Origin: Perkinsus marinus ATCC 50983
Taxonomy: Eukaryota > Perkinsozoa > Perkinsida > Perkinsidae
Direction of reading: 5' to 3'
Length of the DNA: 64,000 bases
NCBI RefSeq assembly: GCF_000006405.1
Contig: NW_003213656.1
Span: 62,001-126,000 of the forward strand
Position numbers and translations under genes: made by a program. Positions within the stretch are counted from its first letter, which is position 1. Every line of letters begins with the position of its first letter. Of the stretch, positions 1 through 12,390 are shown in pieces. Under the pieces are notes generated by a model that was given only the letters and a program-made list of their open reading frames with translations, ran no database searches and was not told the DNA's origin.

Positions 1-109
1 TCAATTCTGTGAGCAAAGTGTGCCGTCACTGGCTACGTGGACAATGCCACTACGGCGACCGGTAGGTTATTCTCGTTGCTACAATTGAGCCGTCATTCCT
101 ATCAAACAG

Positions 110-218
110 GTGTAGCTTTCGGCATGTGGTACCTCCTGGGATGGCCCCTCCTCCACAGGGGGTGGTGTTTATACAGCAGCCGTCGGGTGATGACGATAAG
201 CCTGCTGGTCCTTCGTAG
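110..218 (+). CDS. 3' terminal exon of an unidentified Pro/Gln-rich protein (partial)
   Basis: The last exon of a gene whose 5' part lies outside the window. An acceptor-like aaacag ends at 109 and opens a frame running through a Pro-rich stretch (VVPPGMAPPPQGVV), then IQQPSGDDDKPAGPS, to TAG at 216-218. The composition resembles the disordered tails of RNA-binding proteins such as the Mei2-like protein at 6.6-8.5 kb, but no domain is visible. The exon start is inferred from the open frame alone. Confidence 0.4.
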
Positions 219-502
219 CTGGTTGGTCTATCTTCGCGTCTATGCGCGGCCTTAATATGCTTACAGCTTCGTCTTTCAAAGACAACTTAAAGCTTATGCT
301 CGAGAAAAATAAGAGGCAATATGAAGTATGACATTACCGTCATCGTAGTCCAACTTTCCCGATGTTTACTATTCGCTGCTATCATAGCAATATCAACTGA
401 TCATTCACTACCTACACGTTCACTCCTCCAAAGCCCCATCTCTTTGCGTTATCAGTACGAGTCGGTGGATGTCAGTACAGTACTCTACGAAGCGTGTCAT
501 CC

Positions 503-2210
503 ATGGCAAGCAGGGATGGTCGGGAGGTGGTCTTCGGCAGGCGAGCGATCAGGCCTGGTTCGACAGAGAACACGTTGCCTAGGGCCAGGTCTGCCCAGTT
601 TGGGAGGCGTGCTGTCAAGGGCACTATAGAGTCATCGGAGGCTAAGCCGGTCCTGTACAGTGAGGGACTTAGGGGGTATACGGGGCGGTTATGGCGACGA
701 GAGAATGCGACCAACGAGTCCGATGAAGACAATCCTTCTCTTCGACTCTATCAGTCGGGCAAGCTGAGAGCACCGACGGTTGCCATGCCTGGCAAGTCAC
801 GGCTGGAACGTATCAGTGATGCCGTGGCTGCCGACTTGCGCCGTCTCGTCTTCGGTGGGAATTCTCATGTGTGCCCCTCTGGGTGGCAACACGGCTTCAT
901 CCTTGCCGACTGTGACGTGCCGTACTGCTTGGTTCAAGCACAGGGTGGACCTTGTGGAGTCTTGGCAGCTGTCATGGCGTATATGCTGAAAGCCATGCGG
1001 GAGAAGTTTCCTACGGCTCCTCATGGTGGGTTGCCACATCTCCTTGGAGTGCTAAAGGCCAGTCGAGGTACCATGCCTTCCATCACCAAAGCTGATCGAA
1101 GGGCTCTTCTGGTGGAGGCTATTGCGGACATTCTGTGGCGCATCGCAGAGGCCTCTCCGAGCCATACAGTTCATTTAGTTTGTGATTTGCGCAGTCCAGA
1201 GAGACCTCACCACGGGTCGATGAACACACTGACCAGCAAGGCAGATGCGATATCAGCATTACAGTGTGCAACACTCTATGAGGAGTATACACGAGGTAGC
1301 AGCATTCACCGTTCTTAATAGATGATCCTAGGGAGAACGGCTGGTGTATGTTGCCTTCCCAATAACTGTACACATTGCCATAGGCCGTCTTTGAGACATC
1401 GAGACAGTGCTGTTGGTTTCAGCTCCATTCACGAGGGCCTCCTATGACGTGAGATATGAAGCATCTCTCAACGGCAGGTACAGGACTGATCTCCTTCGTA
1501 TACTCGGCTCTCCTCACCAGAGGACTTACCTCTATCCGGGAGGATACAGACGATCCGGATGGAGTCACCATGCTTGGTGCTCATGGGTAAGTCATTTGCT
1601 CTATTACCGATCACCAGTAGGAAATCGTTTTCTCGCTTTCTCAAGCCGCTTCCTCTAGGGTCCAGGTTTCATGAGAGCTATGCCTTTGTCGATTAGGGAA
1701 GGTCTGTTTGTCGCTACCTCTCTCCCATATTCAACCTCCGGCATACACCCCACTGGTTTACTCAGCTGCCTCAGGTATTGCACCCAAGAACTCGTCAACC
1801 TACTCCTCGTGGGAAGGGCAGTGTCCAACACTTTCGATGGTCAGCGTGACTTGGATGGTCTCACTCTACGAGGAGTGGATGCATCTGTCAGCTGTCCCAT
1901 CGGCCTTCTCAGCCTCTATGAGCACTTCGAGTGCATGCAAGTCGGCGATAAACTCAAACACCCGACTGCTGGCATCTGGTTGGTCTGTGCCGAGAGCCAC
2001 TACTCCCTCCTTTACGCCGACGGGCCATCTGATGACGATGTTGTGGAGTTACGGTATATTGATCAGCTCATGGCGGATGAAGGAGAATACCACATCACAT
2101 TGCGACGCTCCAATAGAGTGGCTCCTGCTAAAGGCATGATAGAGCAGTGTATACGTACAAGATGGCAACACTACGACATATCGTGGAACGGTAGGGACCC
2201 GATACTGTGA
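503..2210 (+). CDS. MINDY-3/4 family (FAM188, DUF4205) deubiquitinase
   Basis: A cysteine protease predicted to trim Lys48-linked polyubiquitin. The first ATG in the open frame is at 503. The catalytic cysteine motif QGGPCGVLAAV places Cys at about residue 151. The family block YCTQELVNLLLVGRAVSN follows in the last exon (1775-2210), and the catalytic His lies in CAESHYSLLYADG just after IWLV. A middle exon ends at 1586 (SFVYSALLTRGL...MLGAHG) and joins across intron 1587-1774 to restore the family's HGYCTQEL. Another intron lies between about 1290 and 1490; its exact borders were not resolved. The length fits a compact MINDY-3/4 core without the long N-terminus of animal MINDY4. The family call is secure; the choice between MINDY-3 and -4 is not. 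Confidence 0.85.
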
Positions 2211-3535
2211 GGCTCATCATGTTCCACCATGTACTGCTTTCCAATCTGTGGAGTTGGCTACTTGTTCGGGAGAAGGGATGTTCGCATGCCATAACTCAGC
2301 AATGCTCGAAACGATGCTTGGATCTTTAAAGAAGCCATCTATTGCTAAGCTATTTTCTTGATGGCTACTCAGTGCCAGGCAACATGAGTAGGACCGTCTG
2401 CAGTCACTACCCGTGCGAGCATCCTTTCTGCGTTGGTATCCATCAATGGCCAGTCCGCCACAGAGGAGTGCCTTCGCCTACAGAGGCGCTGTGATAGAGG
2501 TAAGCACGTGATCCCTCGGTTCGACGCTATCAGGGGATGGACACGCACTGCTAACCTGGCCGCAAACTAGCCATTTCAGGACGCAGACCTTCACGACATA
2601 CACCTGAATCACCTTGCTCGTTCTCAGGACTCACCTGAGAAAGCATAGTCGGACAGTTTGGGAGCTGTACGGATTCCGGGTTGTAGGATCTCGCTACTAT
2701 GAACTATAGTGGCCTCGCGAGAGCCTACTGCCTATCGCATAACAATTGACCATGCACTTATCGCAGCTCCACTGCTGGCCTGGTGCAGTCCCTACTATTA
2801 GAGTACTCGGCAAGACCCCTCTCCTGAATGCTCCGGTCACCCCTCGTCCGCTGTGGAGCTGAGGCAGATCACTCGAATGTCGCGATGGATTATGTACAAA
2901 GATTGCTGGCCTACCCTGGCTAATTAGATAATCTACGAGAATCATGGTACGGCATGCGCTGTACATATTTCAAAAACTAATTTCGGCGGCATTCCGTATT
3001 TGTCTGCCTCTGCTTCTTGTTAATGGGTAGTTGGGTTATATGAGATCGCAGTTGGATCATTACAGGCTCGTCCGTGCCATTGTCATCGGTATGGCAGTGT
3101 GCTGGTGATAGAGATGTAGTGCAATAGTCTCGAAATGTGAACGACTTGCCGAACAGAAGGGCCCTGCTTGGCAATACGCTCCAACTCAATGAATAAGATA
3201 ATAAAATCTCAATATTTAGTGCACAACAACAGCACAAGGACTTTGTATTCTCGCTCGGGAAGTCGTCCATCACCTGATGCCTGTTCGAACTTCGTCTCAG
3301 CTCCTCGTTGCCAGCTATCTCCTTCGGCATTATGCCTCCCATCACCTTGGTAACGTACAGTGTAGTTGAGTAATGTGTACTAACAAGGGAAACAGTCATT
3401 TGATCACCCTAGCTATCCTGCCCGTCCTTTCTACTCTACGCAAGCACTTAGTATCAAACTGAGAAACTCTCGAAAATAATGACGCACGTCATCATCATAA
3501 TCGCGCAAGAGTCACAAAGTGTCTTAGGATTAACA
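2211..3535. other. 1.3 kb without a supported gene
   Basis: Lies between two convergent genes (MINDY on +, proteasome alpha-2 on -). On the minus strand around 3290-3350 there is a short stretch reading MGGIMPKEIAGNEELRR followed by a possible donor, which could be the first exon of a small protein. I found no convincing continuation. No RNA gene or repeat is evident. Confidence 0.4.
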
Positions 3536-4833
3536 TTACTCAACCTCACTCAAATAATCCTTGATCTCCGCAGGTGTTAGCACTCGGAATCTGCGAGGGA
3601 GAGTCCCGATCCAGAGATGATGATCATGACAACGTTTTACCTTTTCTCCTCAGAAGAGACAATGCCGATCTCGATATTATGCTCATTAATAGCACCTTCG
3701 AATCCCTCCTAAAAGATGACCACATACAACTCTTTTGCACAGCTCACATCGCTGAGTGGGTACAATCAAACGAGTTCAGCAGCAGCAGAAAAAGCAAAGA
3801 GAACAATTCCTTCCCCCAGTACGACCTTCAAAGTGAGAATAGCCGTATGAATAGCATCCTCCAACTCGATGTCTTCAGAGTATCTGAGAGGCGACGAGTG
3901 ACCCAAACGAAGGTAGTGTCGATTCTCATACCTCTTCTCAAGGAAAGACTTCGCGTTGGCATAGTTCTTGCCAATAGCAGAAGCCTTCCATCCGAAGAAG
4001 GCTCCACTAGGGTCGACCTGGTTTTATAACCATAGTGACTCAAAATGCCGAGCAGAGACGTAAAGTGTTCTCACCTGGTATAGCTGAGGACCCTCCGTCT
4101 CATCCCAGCCAGCAATCATGAGGGATATGCCGAAAGGACGCACGCCACCTGATTGGGTGAACTCCTGAAGCAGAACGTCTCAAGTTTCTCAGCTTGAACA
4201 ACAACGACCGCACTTGCATGACATTCGCAACCTCTCTTGTGAGCTGTCGAACGGGGATCTCGTCCTCGTAGGTACACCAGTACTGTTGGGCCTGAGAACA
4301 CCACACTGTCTCAGTTGACCGTTGATGTTCTTTTCCATTCGATATTGTATACGCGGATAGAAATACTCCAGCGGAATACCATGCGCAATAGGATCAGTCA
4401 GATTACGTGGTAGAAGGATGAATTGGCGCGAGTGAAGCTATGCTCATTACTACCTGCTTTCGGCCACGAGACAGTATGACTCGGAAGTCCGGAGGCATAC
4501 CAGCGAACACCTGACAGAGGTTAATACAACGACGCTACCCACACCCTCCCTTCATGAGAGTATTACGCATCCTATCCTGTTGGTGAAGTTGTCCACCTTG
4601 CGGATGGAATCCTCCTCGGCCAGAATAGTTTGGAACTGCATTCAGCAATGAGAAGAACTGCACTTAGCAGGAGTCGAACCTACCTTCTTCTCGGTGGCCA
4701 GCACTACGCCATTCTTAGCCTTAATCCCCAAGGCGGGTTTCCCCATCGATACCGCATTGAGAGCATACTCGATCTGACCCAACTTACCGGAGGGGGAGAA
4801 GGTAGTCAACGAGAAGGAGTACTCGGAGTCCAT
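3536..4833 (-). CDS. PSMA2: 20S proteasome subunit alpha type 2
   Basis: One of the seven alpha-ring subunits of the 20S proteasome. It starts at ATG 4833 with [19 protein letters not shown] then QIEYALNAV, the alpha-subunit N-terminal signature of the PSMA2 type, and exon 1 ends at 4684 after ATEKK. Later exons read [112 protein letters not shown] and finally [17 protein letters not shown] with TAA at 3536-3538. These cover the whole family length. At least eight introns are needed and most are 48-56 nt. Alpha subunits lack the catalytic threonine, as here. It is convergent with the MINDY deubiquitinase; both act on ubiquitin/proteasome substrates, but adjacency alone proves nothing. Confidence 0.95.
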
Positions 4834-5149
4834 ATTGGGTGATAGAAAAACACGACCGGTACTACAAAAAGCCTCGAGCCTTGATATGTCGAGTAAGCGC
4901 CTGAACCTGCTCGGACGCTACCAGGCGAGATATCAAGCACGACAACCGCAGGTCGACTTTTGTTTGTATACGACACGGGAAAATAGGAGAGAAATGTCCT
5001 TGCCGGGTTTCGAACCCGGGACACAGCAAAAACAGCAACATGTTCATTTAGGAACATGACTAGTAGGCTTACTAAGTTCGATGAGGAGGGCGGCAAGGCT
5101 TGTGACTTCTCTGTTGGTTTGCCGTTGCTCTGAACTCGACATGCTTGTG

Positions 5150-6060
5150 AATATCGATTGCCCCCTGAGGGGCCTGCTGGGCTTCTACTCAGCAGAGAGG
5201 GGCCTGGTAAGACTTCATCCATCATCGTAGATTCATGCACGCTTTCCAGTCCGACAAGTCATGGATATATCGGATTACCTCCAGCTCAGCGATCCAAGAC
5301 TGGTAGAGAAGCTCAGATAGCAGACTGTAGTTGTGGGATACGAAGGGAAGGCGCCAAGCACTGCAGGCTACTCTGGAGGGTCATCGTTGAACGCGGCCTT
5401 GCTTCAGGGCAAGCCGCCTCTCAGTACTACTGAGGAGGTTAAGGAGGGCTTTATGCTGGACTTGCCCTCCAGGGAACCGCAGGTCGTGGCTGCCTAGTGG
5501 ATTGCACGCCTTCGCACGGTCCAAGGTCCAGTGGGTACGGGAATATTTCCGTAAGGGGAATTACAAGGGGCAGTGCACAATCCTATTGGAGGGCAGGGTG
5601 GTAATAAGATAACTCGCCTCCCTAGGGGCTAGGGAAAGCTGCCTAAAGTGATGCCATAGGTGATTGGTCCACAGCGGCTAGCGGTATTCCTGTCTATGCT
5701 TGTATTGCTTCTTATGTCGTTGAAGATGGTACTGCATGTTTCCCTCGTCTTATCGACTCTGCGGAAGAGCTGGGCGGAGCAGTGGTAACAGGCCATTGAT
5801 CATTAGTGATTGCCTCTTCTCCAGTCGCCGTGTTATTCACGGGCTTTCTGGACTATGTCTTGTTGCCGCTCTCGTGGGCGATACCATCTTTCTGTCGAAT
5901 AACGCGAGAGAATCCTTCGCTGTGCGCTCGTCTGATATTCTTATCCTCGCGGCATTTACTGATCCTGATATCATACCATGTAGCGATCCTGGAGATCATT
6001 TGGAAGAGGTCATGGCAGAGATAAGGCCCCAGCAATCGGTTCATAGGTGTACAACCTCAT
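5150..6060 (+). CDS. Unrecognised spliced gene, model uncertain
   Basis: No family recognised. Several open segments join through plausible short introns. A frame giving LPPAQRSKTGREAQIADC joins over about 40 nt to YSGGSSLNAALLQGKPPLST. Next comes GTAGRGCLVDCTPSHGPRSS followed by GYGNISVRGITRGSAQSYWR, then a 48-nt intron (gtaataag...ctaaag) to CDAIGDWSTAASGIPVYACI, then ASYVVEDGTACFPRLIDSAE. A further segment near 5820-6055 includes VAALVGDTIFLSNNARESF and ends TAG at about 6058-6060. The Gly/Ser-rich core with conserved-looking Cys and His suggests an enzyme. The start codon and the last joins are not settled; an ATG near 5079 is another possible start. Confidence 0.4.
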
Positions 6061-6328
6061 AGTAACGATCCGACACCCTTCAGGACACCTCAGGATCAGA
6101 ATGGTGTTGCGGTGAAGCAGAAGTGGTGTCGTAAGCATTACGTTGGGAATCGCTGGTGTGTTAGGTTAGGCAATTGCCGGATATACTGGGCCCATAGGAG
6201 TCACCATTGTAGCGTTTACGATGTTACGTACTTTGATCACCATTGTGCTGTACTTGGTAGGGTTGAGCAGTACTTTTGATCTCTTATAGGCACTCCTGAC
6301 ATGCTCCTGCCGACTGCAGCGGGTGAAA

Positions 6329-6409
<81 letters not shown>

Positions 6410-6646
6410 CAGCTATGGTAAACCTGGAATTTTCTCTCTGGATCACGGGACTATGCTCAGGCCAAGTTCGCACCTCGAATTCGAACTGTCTGTCGGAACT
6501 GTACGATTGAGTCACAACATTCATGGAACACTTGCCATGGTACACTCCCATATAGACCAGTTTGTCATGAACAGCGGTCCTTGAGTTCGGTGGTGGTAGT
6601 CTACTTCAGCTCTACTCAGTGGACTCGACTGTTCTGTGGTCCCATT
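6061..6646. other. Intergenic region holding an AT microsatellite
   Basis: No gene is supported between the unrecognised gene and the Mei2-like gene. The only clear structure is the dinucleotide repeat at 6332-6407. Open frames across it are repeat artefacts reading alternating Ile and Tyr. Confidence 0.6.
6332..6407. repeat. (AT)n microsatellite, about 38 units
   Basis: An uninterrupted alternating AT run of about 76 bp. It lies about 240 bp upstream of the Mei2-like gene's start codon, so it falls in that gene's probable promoter region. It is likely length-polymorphic between strains. Confidence 0.97.
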
Positions 6647-8456
6647 ATGTCCGCGCCTCCCTCGTCCGACAGTCCTGTGAGGATGGGTCGCGGCCTGTGG
6701 TCTGATGTATTAGCAGCAGTCGTGAGGACAATGGACACCCCTCCACAAGTTGGAGAGGAAACTACCTTTGTTGACTCTCAAGGTTACCAGTGTACTGCAA
6801 GAATCATCAAACGGGTGCAGCCGAGCGAGGAGCCCGAGATGTCGATCTCATTCAAAATACCAGCTGACGTAGTAGTGGAGAGGGAAGGAGCTCAAACGGG
6901 CTTGGGGGATGCTGCTGAGACCGGAGGGGACGGTGCTTCGCACGATCTGGGCAGCATGAAGTTGTCCGTGAGGAATTCATTTCTGCATATTTCGATGAGC
7001 GATACAGCATATGATCAAGTTGGGGCAAAGGACATGGCACATCTACGAAGGAGAAGGTAGCAAATAAAGAATCACTCCAGGCGTGCGGCGATCGTCGTTG
7101 TAGGTCGAAAAGTGCTGATGCTGCAGCGGAAGGCGACGGAGCTGCTATCGCGATGCCTACTAAGGAAAGGGAGGAAGGGAGCCTTCACACTGGACAAATG
7201 AGCAAGTCTGAGACTCCCGCAACGGGTGTTAGCGAAGTCCCTACCGTTAACCCATCGAGCAGCATAAGTCAGAGGGAACCACCCAGTATGGTTTCCAGTA
7301 CAGCCTCGTCGATGGCTCAATGCAGACCTCCGTCGTCATTGGTCGGCAGTAAGTTTCCGGACCGACCATCGAGAGCTCTGATTACTGTCTGACCAGGTGA
7401 GGTGCGGGATGATCCCAATGACCATCGGACGACTCTGATGATCCGCAACATCCCCACTAAGTTTACACAGTCGACTTTGCTTGAGGTCATCAACACTCAT
7501 GGTTTCTCTTGTACCTACGACTTCTTCTACCTCCCTATAGACTTCCGGTACTACCATTGAATAAGTTGGTGGGTTCATTGATATGTACTTGCCCAGGTCG
7601 GAGAAGAATCTTGGCTATGCCTTTGTCAACTTCAACACACCGCAGCTCGCTCAAGCATTCAAGCGCGACTTTCACCACAAAAAGTTGAAATCACTGACCA
7701 GTCGGAAGGTTCTGGAAATCACTTATGCACGACTACAGGTACTCATGGTCATGGTCTGGCGCTCTCCCGGCACTGACACAATGGTGCGATATGAAGTTTG
7801 TTGTGCGTCAGGGCTTGCAAGCAAACGTCGATCTTTTCCGCAGCTCAGCCGTTACGTCGATGGCTGTACCGCAATACAAGCCGTTGGTATTCACTAAGGC
7901 AGGGTAGCAGGGTTGGCGGTTCAGTGTGGGAACGGACCGAGTGTTTGTGTCCTACCGTTTCAGAGTGCCGGTACCGATATCTTCCCTCGTTGGGGGAGGC
8001 AACAGGCAGCAGGGTAACACCCCTGGGGCTGGGGGCAGTTTTGGGACGGCCTCGTCATTCGAGAGCGAAACGGCTCCGAGTGTGACGTCAAGCGTGGCAT
8101 ATGCCAGGGCTGTCCAGCCTGGGATGATGTCGGGCATTCCGATGTCTGCTACTATGCATGAGGGATTCATCTACAACCCTTCGTAAGGCTAAGGTCAGCA
8201 GTCAGTGATAGGACTTTTGACCAGGCACTCACAGCACCCGGCTGGCAACATGGCGCCTATGATGCCGATGCAGATGTGGTATGGTCCCATCCCACAGCAA
8301 GGTGCCCAGCAACAGCAGCAGGGAGGGACACCTCACGTGCCACACAGTGAAGGCTATTTTGCTATGCCCCAGCAGCAGCAGCCTTATATGCAGCACCAGC
8401 CTCCCGCTCCTCGAATGGCACCTCCTCCACCGTCACCATCGCATCAACAACAATAA
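6647..8456 (+). CDS. Mei2-like RNA-binding protein (C-terminal RRM_2 type)
   Basis: An RNA-binding protein of the family that in yeast and plants controls meiosis and development. It starts at ATG 6647 ([10 protein letters not shown]). A low-complexity N-terminal half spans two exons joined by a 47-nt intron. A 48-nt intron (7349-7396) leads into the diagnostic Mei2 [22 protein letters not shown] (RNP2 in MIRNIP), [11 protein letters not shown], a 49-nt intron, then [15 protein letters not shown] (RNP1-like). The next exon ends in ITYARLQ and continues as [14 protein letters not shown]. The tail is Gln/Pro/Met-rich ([12 protein letters not shown], repeated Q runs) and ends TAA at 8456. The exons between 7900 and 8230 are only approximately placed. 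Animals lack canonical Mei2, so this supports a protist host. Confidence 0.88.
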
Positions 8457-8832
8457 CAATAGTAGCATTACCGATCAGCTACTTGTCATCAGCACTTGTA
8501 GTGTGTGTAAGTTGTTCGAGCTGAGTATTTCACTGGTTTGGTCAATACCATAAACTGTGCGCATCAGCGCCTTTATCAATGGTCTCCTCTCGTAGTGTAG
8601 GGCTATAGGATGTGAGTCTCCCAAGCCCAGGTCATGTTCTCATTGTGTGGTATCTGCAAGTCATAGTGTACTATTCCGTGCTCAGTAGTAGTGACCAAAG
8701 GGACGTCATCGGTTTTTCATCCCCACCGATCAAACGTGTTTTCTGCCTCGATTACAACATCACTGTCTCTGGCACATTATGTGTTGTGTCGGGGTCTTTA
8801 CTTCTCACAGCTACTCTACAGCGTCATAAACT

Positions 8833-11800
8833 ATGAGCCCCCGGCCAGGGCAATGGGAAAGAGCAGGGGAGAAGGGGGAGAATTGGTACGAGGATGCCGC
8901 TGGAGACTATCAAGAAGAGGGCTCGAGGAATGGCGGCAACGTGTTCCACCCGGAGATCTCCAGGGAGGAGCTTGCAGAGCTCCACTCTGTCAAGGTCGTT
9001 TTATTAGCCTCTCCGTCGGTCCAATACACGTGTCCTCTTATTCAGGTTGATTGCGTCGGGCCTGAGACCACTGAAGCAGATGTGTATGGTACTTTCTCTC
9101 GCTTTGGTGAAGTACGAGATATCTATATCCCTAAAGAGATGTGAGATGTCCTTAGTACCTAGTTTGATTCACTTCATCTGTGCAGGGATGGTGTTACTAA
9201 TAAGCCTTTCTGCTTTGTCCGATATGGTTCTGAGGAGGAAGCACAGAAGGCCCTCACAGTTCGGGGTGTACGCCTCCCAGGTGGCCACGCAGAAGTGAGG
9301 GCCCAACTTTCGAAGAAACGCTCGAGTGACGCGGGTACGAGGCCACGCTCTGCGTCTTCTTCTCAACAACATGTTTCACAACCAACGCAGTCGTATTATA
9401 GTAATATCGCATTTTGGTACATCGTAGCGATCATAATATGGCAGGTCGGCGGGCATCATCTAAGCTGGAGGACCGGTCTCCAGTGAAGGCCAGAGACAAT
9501 GTTCAACCCTATGATGGGGGTCGGAGGCCGCCCAAGGAGGGGGAAGAAGGAAAATCAGAGCTCTTTTCTGTCAAGGTAAACTTTTAGAGTAGTGAAGGAG
9601 CTTCGAAAAATTTGGACCAGGTATCGAACCTAGCTGCTGACACTGCACCAGCGGAACTGGTTCATATCTTCTCTATCTACGGCTTGGTCCGAGAGGTGAT
9701 CGGTGGTGGAGCTGATTTGATTATTGTGGTGATTGATGGTTGCTGGTGACGCTCAGGTCTACATCCCAGAGGGGGTTTACTACGGCTTTGTACGTTTCGG
9801 GCGAGAGGAAGAGGCTGTGGCTGCTCTTGGTGCGGACCAGACGACAAGCCTACGGTAAATCTCTGCCTCCTACACATGCGTGCACTGCTGCGTGCACATG
9901 CGTATTGTTTGTCAGTGGCGCCATGAGGCCTATCAAAGTGGAGTTATCCTCGCGTAACAGGCAGCACTTCAAGCCTCTGGAGAGGAGGAGTTATACGGCC
10001 ACTCCCTTCCCACAAGATGAGCAGCAGCAACAGTGGCAGCGAGAGAGAAATAACTATGGCGCTGGTCAGTGCCGGTCTCCGATAGAGCTCAGGTCTTTAC
10101 TATCAACACTGCCTCAGACACGTTGCCAATGTCCCAACCTTATCCATCTTCCTCTAAATTCCCTTCGACCAACCCAGCCAACCCCATGCCTCCTCGAGCC
10201 CAGCCCTCCCCTAGTGCTCCTCAGCAGGGACGTTTCTCCCGGCCATCCTACGGTGACAGCCGACATCCAGCAGAACCTGGCCAAGCCAGTCGGAATACAT
10301 CGCTAGCAGCAGCTCCTGCTGAGTACCATCCAACATTATACTCCTGCTCTTCCTCATTGCATTTCTATCCTATCCGTTCACCCGTGACTACCCAATACAT
10401 CTCTGAGGCTCCATTTAGTAGTGATTGTTGCACTCCTGTTTAGGGGTAGAGTGCGGGGGCGACCGAACCCTGCGAGAGTCGAGGATCTACCACAGCTTGA
10501 CAGGGAGACTCGAGATCGGCTCGTGTCAGTGAAGGTGAAGATTGTAACAGGGACGCAAGGGATGCTATGCGTTTTTTCCAGATTGATGGCCTCGATGATC
10601 CGGGAAAGTATCGGCAGGAAGTGTATGAACTGTTCAGTGAATTCGGCAAGGTAGATCTATAGGGAAGATGGATTGAGCTGTTCACATATCTCTTGTAGGT
10701 CCAAGAAGTTTATGTGCCAATGGCGCGGGCTTATGACCACCCGCATTATATGTTTGTGAGATACTCTACTACAGAAGAAGCAGAGTGAGTGAGGGGGACA
10801 AATTGCACAACCTCGCGAGCAATTGATCATCGTTCCGTATTGGGACCCTCTATGTGGGGCGCCACTGCCCCTGTAGGCTCTGGTGTGAAGCGGCGGTCCT
10901 CTGATCTAGTCGAAGAGTTAACAGGGCTTGTTAGCTCTCTGTCATCTCGCTAGCCCTAGTGTCCACATGGCACGTAGGGTCAGTAGATGTACAGAAAGTA
11001 AACTCCTTGAGTTCACGCATACGAGGCGTTCTGCTTCATATGACTGCCTAGTATATGCTCGAGGGATACTCCGTACCGATCGTAGAACCATTTTAACAAC
11101 TAGAGCAGCTCTCACTAACTCCCCCCTCCTGCCCTCAGAGCCAGCTTGACGTTGAATGGCCGGATGGTTAATGGCTGGCCCATCCGGTGTGGCCTGGCTA
11201 AGCGGCCTCTAACATCCTCAACCCATGGTCAGTCTTCGGGTGAGTAAACAGCCATGTTCTATAGTCTCCCTATATGCACCCCTTCCTTCAGTCCCGGGGA
11301 GTAGTTGGAGTAGACGAGACCCCGCACCAGCATCGGGGTGGACCGAACAGGAGCAACAGCGAGGCTGGAGGGTATCAAACCCCGCTCGCCCGAGTGCTCC
11401 GGCTGAATCGAACTCCCGAGGTGATGCGGGTTATCGTACAGATAAGTATTACCCGCCGACGGGCGATCAGGTGAGCAGCCAAGAGAATTGGCCCAGCTTT
11501 CTCACGCCCATCTTACGTAGGGACCGCCATCGTCAGCTCCCAATCAACAGCAGAATGCGCATCGCCCGGTGCTATCAGCGCAAGACAGAGAGAGGATGTT
11601 CTCGGTGAAGGTGGGAGTCTGTTCAGATGAGACGGTCTGAGATTGTTCCGTTGCAGGTGAATAATGTCGGCTGGGAGACCACGGAAGCCGAAATTGAGGG
11701 AATCTTCTCTGATTATGGATACATCACTGAGGTCTATCATCCGAGGGACAAACCCTTCGCTTTCGTTCGTTTCGAAACTGAGCGAGAGGCCATGTGAGTA

Positions 11801-12044
11801 GGCTGTTTCCACATCCTTCTATTGCTGTCTTTGCTAGGAATTGCTTGAGAGCTAACGGAAGTCGCTACCTCCGTGGCAGACCTGTAGCCTGTGAGCTGTC
11901 CACCCGCGGCCCAGCAGGTATACTAGTAGTGTCTGTGTCGGTGCTGGAGCCCTGACCTGCTCAGATACTCGCCTAACGCGGGAGTACAATAGGCGTGGTA
12001 GATCGAGGAGTCGTAGTCCCCGCCGTGGTGGTTATTATCGTTGA
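8833..12044 (+). CDS. Four-RRM protein with C-terminal RS tail
   Basis: Probably a nuclear pre-mRNA-binding or splicing protein. It starts at ATG 8833 (MSPRPGQWERAGEKG). Four RRM domains follow: VDCVGPETTEADVYGTFSRF with FCFVRYGSEEEAQ; VSNLAADTAPAELVHIFSIY with YYGFVRFGREEEA; IDGLDDPGKYRQEVYELFSE with HYMFVRYSTTEEA; and VNNVGWETTEAEIEGIFSDY with FAFVRFETEREA. The linkers are Pro-, Gln- and Ser-rich. The end reads GRSRSRSPRRGGYYR with TGA at 12042-12044, an RS-type tail. Each RRM is preceded by SVK and a phase-0 intron at the first residue of RNP2 (8995-9045, 9576-9620, 10535-10581, 11611-11656), pointing to serial duplication of one exon unit. I cannot name an orthologue. Confidence 0.85.
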
Positions 12045-12390
12045 TGGCGAGTATTCCCTCCTCTCCATCCTCCCTCCTACCTGTCCACCACTAATCTCCC
12101 CGACCATTACCGTAATTGTTCATCATTGTAGTTTCCATAATGTTCACCTCTTGCCTTTCGTTCCCGAGCACTCTTCTTGTCCCTGTATGTGGTCCTCCAA
12201 CCTGGGTCACCGGTTATGCCTGAACTCACCATTCAGAATATAGCCACAGTGAAGTGCCTCCTGTGAGTGAACCTGACATCACGGATATACTAGCTTCCTT
12301 CCTGCGGTTAAATGGATAGTTCTGTAGAGGGATGCCTTGTTCTGATCTACAAGCCTTTCCCTATGCAGTGCACCTCTTTCACTCTGTATA

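Noticed and set aside
4990-5110. tRNA-like T-arm with B box on the minus strand (stem CCGGG/CCCGG, loop TTCGAAA, near 4998-5020)
   Set aside because: No matching 5' acceptor, D-arm or 7-nt anticodon loop could be paired; at best a tRNA fragment or chance B box.
5207-5253. Apparent 21-24 nt ultra-short introns in the unrecognised gene
   Set aside because: Another joining of the same region uses 40-48 nt introns like the rest of the window and keeps a longer frame.
6237-6551. Open frames of alternating Ile-Tyr on both strands
   Set aside because: Pure translation of the AT microsatellite.
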